The notes under the pieces are model-generated. The model saw only the letters and a list, made by a program, of their open reading frames with translations. It was not told the origin of the DNA and did not search any database. A DNA stretch of 5,961 nt from Pedobacter sp. (GTDB lineage: Bacteria > Bacteroidota > Bacteroidia > Sphingobacteriales > Sphingobacteriaceae): NCBI GenBank assembly GCA_028287885.1, contig JAQBOT010000163.1, forward strand, positions 1-5,961, given 5' to 3'. Made by a program: the position numbers and the translations under genes. Positions within the stretch are counted from its first letter, which is position 1, and every line of letters begins with the position of its first letter. Of this stretch, positions 1 through 5,020 are shown one piece after another.

Positions 1-33
1 GTTTCAGGGCCAACTTATTACTTTTAGTTCTAA
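1..33. other. Short intergenic edge, no feature seen
   Basis: These bases lie downstream of the protease stop codon. I see no hairpin with a T-tract on the minus strand and no start codon that can be assigned, so the 3' end of the sigma-protease transcript is not defined within the window. Confidence 0.5.
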
Positions 34-1128
34 CTAGTTGTATACCTTAATCATGAACACGTAATCCTGCATCTTTTCTATTTGTTTTGTGCGGATCAAC
101 CCTTGCAAAGAACTCTTCTTGTTAAGAGCTACATTATTCTCCAATGAATCCTGCGGGATTGCACGCAGTGCCTCTAGAATATATTTAGATTTAATAGCAT
201 AAGCAGCTCCGTCTACCTGACTTTCTTTCGCACTTATAATTCCGATGATGTTACCTTGATTGTCCAATAACGGACCGCCACTGTTTCCAGGATTAACACG
301 AATCTCAACCTGATAGGATAAGCTATCTCCACCGAATCCTGTGTTGGAGCTCAAATAACCCTCACCAAGAACCGCATCATCTTTAGGATAGCCTAAAGTA
401 TAAACATGTTCACCCATGCCTGCACTCATCTTCTTCAACTTGTATGGTAAGTTAGCGAGCTGAGTAAAGTCGCTATCCACAATCTTTAGAATAGCAATAT
501 CATATTGTTGATCCTGATACACGACCTTCACTTTGTACGAGTCACCCTTACTGTTCTGTACATATATAGAATCCGCTTTATCAATAACATGATAATTGGT
601 GCATAAATAACCATTTGCCGTAAGTGCAAAACCGGTACCGCCAAACTGTGCAGGGTTTACCGACGGGCTTTCTTCTTTGTTTCTGGAGTTCACATTCCGT
701 ATCAACCGGTTTTGTGAATTCTGGATTTTAACCAACTCCCTACGCATCATTTCATAGCTGCCATTTTGCTTGGTGCTATGCTGGATGGAGTATATAGATA
801 CAAACGCCAAAATCAGGAAAGATGCAGCAACAGCGAAAGCAGCCTTGTTTTTCTTCCATATCTTAATAATGAAAGAAGGATGCGGCCTATATTGCTCTGT
901 TAGGGATTCCACATCAATATTAGCATGGATGCGATTCAGTTGTTCTTTCAACTTCGTATCCTGAGAAAAGTGCTGCAATGAATCCAGAAATACTTTATGC
1001 GCAACAAACTTATGGTCAACTTGCGGATCATTTGCACGCAGCTCTTCGAAGGCCTGAGCGTCTTCCTTACTCAAGTTCCCATTCAGGTAATCTTCTATTA
1101 ACGCCTCTAATTCTATCTCGTTTCTCAT
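34..1128 (-). CDS. Membrane-anchored trypsin-like (S1C/HtrA-type) serine protease with anti-sigma-like N-terminus
   Basis: Predicted 364-residue single-pass membrane protease. Residues 1-92 are charged and probably cytoplasmic; the start (IEDYLNGNLSKEDAQAFEEL) resembles the N-terminal helices of Bacteroidota anti-sigma proteins, although no zinc-binding HxxxCxxC is present. A hydrophobic helix at about 96-113, preceded by WKKNK, should put the C-terminus in the periplasm. A linker (120-158) leads to a trypsin-fold domain (about 160-320) with the triad His180 (CTNYHVID), Asp210 (YDIAILKI) and Ser283 (NPGNSGGPLLD). No PDZ domain follows, only about 45 residues ending MIKVYN, unlike DegP/DegS. 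An upstream in-frame ATG at 1170 exists, but ATG 1128 is preferred because it begins the conserved-looking domain and sits 2 bp after the sigma stop, whereas 1170 lies inside the sigma gene. The stop is TAG. The gene is almost certainly cotranscribed with the sigma gene. The protease assignment is firm; the anti-sigma role is inference from domain appearance and gene order. Confidence 0.88.
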   Translation of the reverse strand: MRNEIELEALIEDYLNGNLSKEDAQAFEELRANDPQVDHKFVAHKVFLDSLQHFSQDTKLKEQLNRIHANIDVESLTEQYRPHPSFIIKIWKKNKAAFAVAASFLILAFVSIYSIQHSTKQNGSYEMMRRELVKIQNSQNRLIRNVNSRNKEESPSVNPAQFGGTGFALTANGYLCTNYHVIDKADSIYVQNSKGDSYKVKVVYQDQQYDIAILKIVDSDFTQLANLPYKLKKMSAGMGEHVYTLGYPKDDAVLGEGYLSSNTGFGGDSLSYQVEIRVNPGNSGGPLLDNQGNIIGIISAKESQVDGAAYAIKSKYILEALRAIPQDSLENNVALNKKSSLQGLIRTKQIEKMQDYVFMIKVYN

Positions 1129-1130
1129 AA

Positions 1131-1697
1131 TTATACTTGAAAAAACAATTTCTTTAACCGTTGCAGGCATTTATACTTCTGGGTTTTCGCATTATCCGTA
1201 TTCGTATAGCCAAACTTCTCAGAAATATCCTGCATGGATAAATTATTAATGTAAAAATCTTGAATAATAGTTTTGCAAGGTTCCCCAAGATGCTGCAGAG
1301 CTGAATCCATCTTTTCAAATTGGATTTCCTTCTCTTCATGCAGCTCTACATCAACCTCTACAGCAACAACATCTTCAAACTCCGAAACGTTGTTTGTCTT
1401 TTTGCTTTGCTGCGCGAGTTTCTTTAGCCAGATCCGCCTGCTTACGGAATAGATGTAGGTTTTTAACTTACTCGTTAACTCAAATTCGCCGCCACGTATC
1501 TTGTTGTATAATATAATGATCGACTCTTGATACACATCTTTCGCATCATCTTCATCTCCATTGTTATTTAAAATAAATTGAAGTACCATTGGAAAATAAC
1601 CGGTATACAACCTATTTAGCGCCTCTTCTGAGTTATTTAGAATCCCTAATACAACTTCTCTATCTGTTGGAACTGAACTGCTTAACTTCTTACTCAC
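1131..1697 (-). CDS. ECF-type RNA polymerase sigma-70 factor
   Basis: 188-residue alternative sigma factor of two-domain ECF size. Region 2 spans about residues 22-95, with the region 2.2-like stretch DAKDVYQESIIILYNKI (52-68) and the aromatic/basic TYIYSVSRRIW (80-90) that normally contacts the -10 element. An acidic linker (105-128) precedes region 4 (about 130-185), whose helix-turn-helix is LSMQDISEKFGYTNTDNAKTQKYKCLQRL. The start is GTG at 1697: an in-frame TAA stop (1701-1703) lies one codon upstream, and the next Met (residue 37) would delete part of region 2. No Shine-Dalgarno sequence is visible. The TAA stop is 2 bp before the protease ATG, giving a tight two-gene operon. The divergent upstream region carries a symmetric promoter-like motif on both strands, which suggests autoregulation. 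The sigma family call is firm; its target promoters are inferred. Confidence 0.92.
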   Translation of the reverse strand: MSKKLSSSVPTDREVVLGILNNSEEALNRLYTGYFPMVLQFILNNNGDEDDAKDVYQESIIILYNKIRGGEFELTSKLKTYIYSVSRRIWLKKLAQQSKKTNNVSEFEDVVAVEVDVELHEEKEIQFEKMDSALQHLGEPCKTIIQDFYINNLSMQDISEKFGYTNTDNAKTQKYKCLQRLKKLFFQV

Positions 1698-1699
1698 TA

Positions 1700-1730
1700 A
1701 TTAATACATTTATACATGAATGGTAACCCA
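1700..1730 (-). promoter_or_regulatory. Putative alternative-sigma promoter of the sigma-protease operon
   Basis: Read on the minus strand, TGGGTTACC (1730-1722) is followed after 15 bp by TATTAAT (1706-1700). The same two blocks at the same spacing occur facing the other way at 1770-1800. The arrangement resembles ECF -35/-10 elements and does not match the Bacteroidota housekeeping consensus (TAnnTTTG). Only two bases separate TATTAAT from the GTG start, so if GTATTA (1707-1702) is the -10 element the transcript would begin at or next to the GTG and be leaderless. A dimer-binding operator is the main alternative. Confidence 0.6.
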
Positions 1731-1769
1731 ATGTTAGATAAAAAATATTTTGAAGTTTTTTTTTAATCA

Positions 1770-1800
1770 TGGGTTACCTTTTAACCTTACGGGTATTAAT
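1770..1800 (+). promoter_or_regulatory. Putative alternative-sigma promoter of the lipoprotein gene
   Basis: TGGGTTACC (1770-1778), 15 bp, then TATTAAT (1794-1800): the same composite motif as on the opposite strand at 1730-1700. Transcription would start near 1805-1808, leaving a leader of about 30 nt before ATG 1837. No exact TAnnTTTG housekeeping element is present between 1698 and 1836 on this strand, which favours an alternative sigma factor. Confidence 0.62.
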
Positions 1801-1836
1801 CTGTAAAATTAATTAATTATTTTAAACAGAATTACG

Positions 1837-2055
1837 ATGAAAAACTTATTTAAATTCGGCTTTTTAGCTTTAGCAATCTCTTTATCAGTAGCAGCTTGTA
1901 ACTCAGAAAACAAAGGATCTGGTTCAGATACTACTACTACAGATTCTTCTGCAGTTATTACTGACACTACAGGTGTTGATACAACTGTTAAAGATTCAAC
2001 TGTAAAAGATACAGCAGTTAAAGTTGAAACTACTAAAACTGAAGTTAAGAAATAA
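1837..2055 (+). CDS. Small Thr/Lys/Asp-rich lipoprotein of unknown function
   Basis: 72-residue secreted lipoprotein. The N-terminus MKNLFK is followed by a hydrophobic stretch (7-20) and a lipobox VAAC with the acylated Cys at residue 21, giving a mature chain of only 52 residues. That chain is low complexity, almost entirely Thr, Ser, Asp, Val and Lys, with a degenerate repeat TTVKDSTVKDTAV near residues 49-61 and a basic tail (TKTEVKK). No folded domain is evident, so it is probably a disordered surface or periplasmic tether. It is divergent from the sigma-protease operon and has the same promoter-like motif, which makes it a candidate member of that regulon. A strong terminator follows 19 bp after the TAA stop, so it is monocistronic. 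I do not recognise a specific function. Anionic residues follow the Cys (NSEN), so sorting cannot be called with confidence. Confidence 0.85.
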   Translation: MKNLFKFGFLALAISLSVAACNSENKGSGSDTTTTDSSAVITDTTGVDTTVKDSTVKDTAVKVETTKTEVKK

Positions 2056-2074
2056 TTTAACTTGCCACATAAAG

Positions 2075-2104
2075 AAGGCCCTGGATTTATTCAGGGCCTT
2101 TTTT
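2075..2104 (+). terminator. Rho-independent terminator of the lipoprotein gene
   Basis: A perfect 9-bp stem, AAGGCCCTG (2075-2083) with CAGGGCCTT (2092-2100), encloses an 8-nt loop and runs into a T-tract (2099-2104). It isolates the lipoprotein transcript from purB. Confidence 0.92.
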
Positions 2105-2132
2105 GTGCTTTAGGCTTTCGAGATCACCTGCG

Positions 2133-2164
2133 TTTAAATAAAGAATTAATAAATGTTACCTTTG
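2133..2164 (+). promoter_or_regulatory. Bacteroidota housekeeping-type promoter of purB
   Basis: TACCTTTG (2157-2164) matches the -7 consensus TAnnTTTG exactly. TTTA (2133-2136), 20 bp upstream, is a weak match to the -33 TTTG element. Transcription should start near 2170, giving a leader of roughly 20 nt. This argues against translation from the in-frame ATG at 2153, which lies upstream of the predicted transcript start. Confidence 0.65.
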
Positions 2165-2188
2165 CGGGGTACCCATTTATTCAATTTC

Positions 2189-3535
2189 ATGAACTTTTCA
2201 GCCCTTCAGGCCATCTCTCCTATCGATGGTCGTTACAGACTTACTACACAAAAACTTGCCGACTATTTCTCTGAATCCGCACTCATCAAATACCGCGTAT
2301 TTGTAGAGATTGAATATTTTATCGCGCTATGTGAAGAAAGCCTACCTTCGCTTTCAAACTTTGACAAGAATAAGTATCCTGAACTACGAAGCATATATAC
2401 CGACTTTACTGAACAAGACGCCGAAGAGGTTAAAGAAACCGAGAAAGTAACCAATCATGACGTTAAGGCTGTTGAGTACTTTATCAAGAGCAAGTTTGAT
2501 AAACTGGGTCTCCAAGCTTATAAAGAGTTTATTCACTTCGGATTAACCTCACAAGATATCAACAACACCGCTATCCCATATACGTTTAAGCTGGCGCTGG
2601 ATGAAGTTTACTATCCAAAGATCCAACAACTCATCGAACGAATCAAAAGCTTAGCGAACGACTGGAAAGACATACCACTGCTTGCACATACCCACGGACA
2701 GCCAGCTTCGCCAACAAAACTGGGTAAAGAATTCCTGGTTTTCGCAGAACGTTTAGAAGTTCAATTGGCAAACCTTCAGCAAATCCCAAACAATGCCAAG
2801 TTTGGTGGTGCAACAGGAAACTTCAATGCACACCATATTGCTTTTCCAACAGTGAACTGGGTGAACTTCTCAAACAACTTTGTAAATCAAGTGCTTGGAT
2901 TAAACCGCGCTCAATACACCACACAGATTGAACACTATGATCAGTTTGCCGCGCAGTGCGATGCCTTGAAAAGAATAAACAACATCATCATAGACCTAGA
3001 CCGCGACCTTTGGGCATACATCTCTAAAAACTACTTTAAACAAAAGATTAAAGCTGGTGAAGTTGGCTCATCTGCAATGCCCCATAAAGTTAATCCCATA
3101 GATTTCGAAAATGCGGAAGGTAATGCCGGACTTGCAAATGCTTTGTTTGAGTTCCTGGCATCCAAACTTCCAATATCCCGCCTTCAACGCGACCTTACAG
3201 ATTCTACCGTGTTGAGAAATATTGGTGTTCCAATGGCACACACCGTTATCAGTATCGCCTCTACATTGAAAGGCCTGGACAAATTGCTTTTAAACAAAGA
3301 TGCAATTGAAGCAGATCTCGAGAATAATTGGGCAGTTGTGGCTGAAGCCATTCAAACTGTACTTAGAAGAGAAGCCTACGCCAACCCATATGAAGCACTT
3401 AAAGATTTGACGCGTGTTAACCGCAAGATGACAGCGGAGACAATGGCAGAGTTCATTGATGGCTTAGATGTTCCTGAAAACGTTAAGATGGAATTAAAGT
3501 TGATCACACCTTTCAATTACACCGGTGTGTTTTAA
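2189..3535 (+). CDS. purB: Adenylosuccinate lyase
   Basis: 448-residue cytosolic enzyme of the fumarase/aspartase superfamily, close to the usual 450-460 residues of the E. coli-like PurB branch. It removes fumarate twice in purine synthesis: SAICAR to AICAR, and adenylosuccinate to AMP. The start MNFSALQAISPIDGRY is the typical PurB N-terminus, so ATG 2189 is chosen over the in-frame ATG at 2153. Visible motifs are GLTSQDINNTA (118-128), the active-site His169 in AHTHGQPASP, and the signature loop GSSAMPHKVNP (293-303), whose second Ser (Ser295) aligns with the catalytic serine of this family; IDFENAEGN follows. The C-terminal REAYANPYEALKDLTR is also characteristic. The gene has its own promoter and no purine riboswitch in its short leader. 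It stops with TAA 75 bp before nfu. Nothing is missing. Confidence 0.97.
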   Translation: MNFSALQAISPIDGRYRLTTQKLADYFSESALIKYRVFVEIEYFIALCEESLPSLSNFDKNKYPELRSIYTDFTEQDAEEVKETEKVTNHDVKAVEYFIKSKFDKLGLQAYKEFIHFGLTSQDINNTAIPYTFKLALDEVYYPKIQQLIERIKSLANDWKDIPLLAHTHGQPASPTKLGKEFLVFAERLEVQLANLQQIPNNAKFGGATGNFNAHHIAFPTVNWVNFSNNFVNQVLGLNRAQYTTQIEHYDQFAAQCDALKRINNIIIDLDRDLWAYISKNYFKQKIKAGEVGSSAMPHKVNPIDFENAEGNAGLANALFEFLASKLPISRLQRDLTDSTVLRNIGVPMAHTVISIASTLKGLDKLLLNKDAIEADLENNWAVVAEAIQTVLRREAYANPYEALKDLTRVNRKMTAETMAEFIDGLDVPENVKMELKLITPFNYTGVF

Positions 3536-3550
3536 CATAATGACCTAAAT

Positions 3551-3566
3551 CAGACATCGATATCTG
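3551..3566. other. Imperfect 16-bp palindrome between purB and nfu
   Basis: CAGACATCGATATCTG is self-complementary except for one C/A pair. It lies 16 bp after the purB stop and about 20 bp before the nfu -7 element. No T-tract follows, so it is not a classic terminator. It could be an operator near the nfu -33 region, or chance. Confidence 0.35.
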
Positions 3567-3586
3567 TTAATGAAAATGTAATTAAT

Positions 3587-3594
3587 TATTTTTG
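3587..3594 (+). promoter_or_regulatory. Bacteroidota -7 promoter element of nfu
   Basis: TATTTTTG matches TAnnTTTG exactly and lies 16 bp before ATG 3611, implying a leader of about 10 nt. The -33 region (about 3563-3568, CTGTTA) is a poor match to TTTG. Confidence 0.6.
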
Positions 3595-3610
3595 TAGAAA
3601 TAAAGAGAAC

Positions 3611-4162
3611 ATGACTATCAACGTATATACAGAACAGACTCCGAATCCTGCTACAATGAAATTTATGGTCAATAAATTATTGATCAACGGTAGTGAAGAT
3701 TTTGCAACCAAAGAGAGCGCGGAGCACTCGCCGTTCGCCAAAGAACTCTTCAAGTTTAACTTTGTTTCTGGTGTGTTTTTTGCCAGCAATTTCGTTACTG
3801 TTACAAAAACAGAAGATGCAGAATGGGCAGATATCGAACCCTTGTTGAAAGAGTTTGTTAAAGGCGCAGTCGAGTCTGAATATAAAATTAAAGAAGATAC
3901 TGGTGCTGAAAACCTGAACTTCGAAGGTACTGACCTGGAGATCAAAATTCAACAGATCCTAAACGACTACGTCCGCCCTGCTGTAGAGCAAGATGGTGGT
4001 GCAATTACCTACAAATCTTTCGATGAGGGTGTGGTAACCGTAGAACTTAGAGGATCATGCAGCGGATGCCCTTCATCTACCATTACTCTGAAATCTGGAA
4101 TCCAAAACCTATTACAACGTATGGTTCCTGAGGTGAAAGAAGTTGTCTCTGAAGCATTGTAG
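3611..4162 (+). CDS. NifU-like iron-sulfur cluster scaffold (Nfu)
   Basis: 183-residue cytosolic protein that should bind a [4Fe-4S] cluster at a dimer interface and pass it to apo-proteins. The N-terminal Nfu scaffold domain (about 1-90) begins with TEQTPNPATMKFMVN, the hallmark TPNP..MKF motif shared with mitochondrial NFU1 and many Bacteroidota homologues. A short linker leads to the NifU C-terminal domain (about 108-180), with DYVRPAVEQDGGAI and the cluster-ligating CxxC at Cys150/Cys153 in GSCSGCPSSTITLK. The length is normal for a two-domain Nfu. ATG 3611 is the only sensible start because the conserved motif begins at residue 7. The gene has its own promoter, stops with TAG, and is followed by a terminator shared with the convergent operon. 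No other iron-sulfur biogenesis gene is in the window. Confidence 0.94.
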   Translation: MTINVYTEQTPNPATMKFMVNKLLINGSEDFATKESAEHSPFAKELFKFNFVSGVFFASNFVTVTKTEDAEWADIEPLLKEFVKGAVESEYKIKEDTGAENLNFEGTDLEIKIQQILNDYVRPAVEQDGGAITYKSFDEGVVTVELRGSCSGCPSSTITLKSGIQNLLQRMVPEVKEVVSEAL

Positions 4163-4178
4163 AAATCCATATGTAAAC

Positions 4179-4209
4179 AAAAAGCCCGTTTTGCAAACGG
4201 GCTTTTTTT
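4179..4209. terminator. Bidirectional rho-independent terminator between nfu and the phosphatase gene
   Basis: The GCCCGTTT (4184-4191) / AAACGGGC (4195-4202) stem has a 3-nt loop, extended by an A5 tract (4179-4183) against a T7 tract (4203-4209). It therefore works as a hairpin plus U-run on both strands and serves the convergent ends of nfu (stop at 4162) and the phosphatase gene (stop at 4224). Confidence 0.92.
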
Positions 4210-4223
4210 ATGTCTAAGATTTT

Positions 4224-5018
4224 CTATGATTTGAAATGGCGCTTAATGGCTTCTAAAACTTCTTCATCAATCAAGCTGTTGGTTGCTAAAATTTCCCGTT
4301 GCTCAATAAACTCCGAGCCACCACTAAAATTCATTATGTTTCCGCCGGCCTGTTGCACGATAAATGCTCCAGCAGCAATATCCCAAGAATTCAAATTGTA
4401 TTCAAAAAATGCATCAAATCGGCCGCAGGCCACGTAGGCAAGATCTACGGCAGCAGAACCAATTCTCCTTAAGCCATGACAGCGCTGCATCAACTCAGCA
4501 AACAACTGCAAATACTGCTCAAGCTTATCAAATTTATAGTAAGGGAAACCAGTCGCAAGCAATGAATCCGCCAGACTGTTCCTTCTAGATACTGTAATCA
4601 CCTTATTGTTTAGGAATGCCGGTCCGAACTAATAGGAATAGAACAAATCGCCACGGTTTATATCATACACGACACCCAGAACTGGCTTATCTTCTTCGTA
4701 AAGTGCAATGCTTACTGAATATGTGGGTACACCGTGAATAAAGTTTGTTGTCCCATCCAGGGGATCAATGATCCAGTTGTAGACCTCACCTATTTTGTTG
4801 ATTGTCTTTTCTTCCGTGATAAAACCTGCCTCAGGTAAAAGTTGAGAAAGATTAGAAACCAATTGTTCTTCAGCCTCCTTATCTACATAAGAAACCAGAT
4901 CGTTCAAACCTTTAAGTTCTATCTTACTTTCATTGAAGTCCAAAGACTCTTTACGGATGAAGTTTCCGGTCAACCGGGAAACGGTTAGAACTTTATCACA
5001 CAGTTTTTCGTAATCCAT
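4224..5018 (-). pseudogene. Inositol-monophosphatase-family phosphatase, interrupted by an in-frame TAG
   Basis: A continuous 265-codon frame of normal family length, broken only at codon 130 by TAG (4631-4629) between LFYSY and FGPAFLNNK; there is no frame change. The family consists of Mg2+-dependent, Li+-sensitive sugar and inositol phosphatases (SuhB-like). Counting through the stop, the metal-binding residues are Glu70 (ITEEK), Asp85 and Asp88 (WIIDPLDGTTNF), and Asp213 (NSWDIAAGAF); RRIGSAAVDLAYVACGRFD (184-202) is also intact. The first half (4629-5018) holds Glu70 and the DPxDGT site, while the second (4224-4628) holds Asp213, so neither half should be active alone. TAG cannot be reassigned here: lgt, nfu, the protease and this gene itself all end in TAG. 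Reinitiation at GTG 4601 is possible but would make only a half domain. ATG 5018 lies 2 bp after the lgt stop, so the gene is the distal member of an lgt operon. A sequencing error remains possible. Confidence 0.85.
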
Positions 5019-5020
5019 AA

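Larger units (their letters stand above)
1700..1800. repeat. Interrupted mirror-symmetric inverted repeat (divergent promoter region)
   Basis: Two inverted blocks are nested about one centre at position 1750: 1722-1730 pairs with 1770-1778 (9 of 9), and 1700-1706 pairs with 1794-1800 (7 of 7; 8 of 8 if the preceding G is included). The 15-bp spacers match at only 6 of 15 positions, so this is not a simple recent inverted duplication. The 39-bp interior is AT-rich with a T9 tract at 1756-1764. Confidence 0.85.

Noticed and set aside
770..964. 64-residue plus-strand open frame
   Set aside because: It is antisense to the protease transmembrane region, with no start context or family resemblance.
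1129..1170. 14-residue N-terminal extension of the protease from ATG 1170
   Set aside because: It lies within the sigma coding sequence, adds nothing domain-like, and ATG 1128 is placed 2 bp after the sigma stop as in a typical operon.
2167..2174. GGGTACCC palindrome at the purB transcription start, considered as an operator
   Set aside because: An 8-bp palindrome is common by chance and no second copy or extension is present.
2153..2188. 12-residue N-terminal extension of purB from ATG 2153
   Set aside because: The ATG is upstream of the predicted transcription start, and PurB proteins begin with the MNxSALxAISPIDGRY pattern found at 2189.
2062..2274. 70-residue plus-strand open frame
   Set aside because: It runs through the terminator hairpin and the purB promoter into purB in another frame, and its product has no protein-like composition.
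3586..3952. Two overlapping minus-strand open frames (119 and 91 residues)
   Set aside because: Both are antisense shadows of the well-supported nfu gene.
4210..4588. Two plus-strand open frames (75 and 74 residues)
   Set aside because: They are antisense to the phosphatase gene and begin inside the terminator T-tract; the products look like shadows.
4590..4640. Frameshift as the cause of the broken phosphatase gene
   Set aside because: Translating through the stop in the same frame gives a continuous family-like sequence, so only a substitution is needed.
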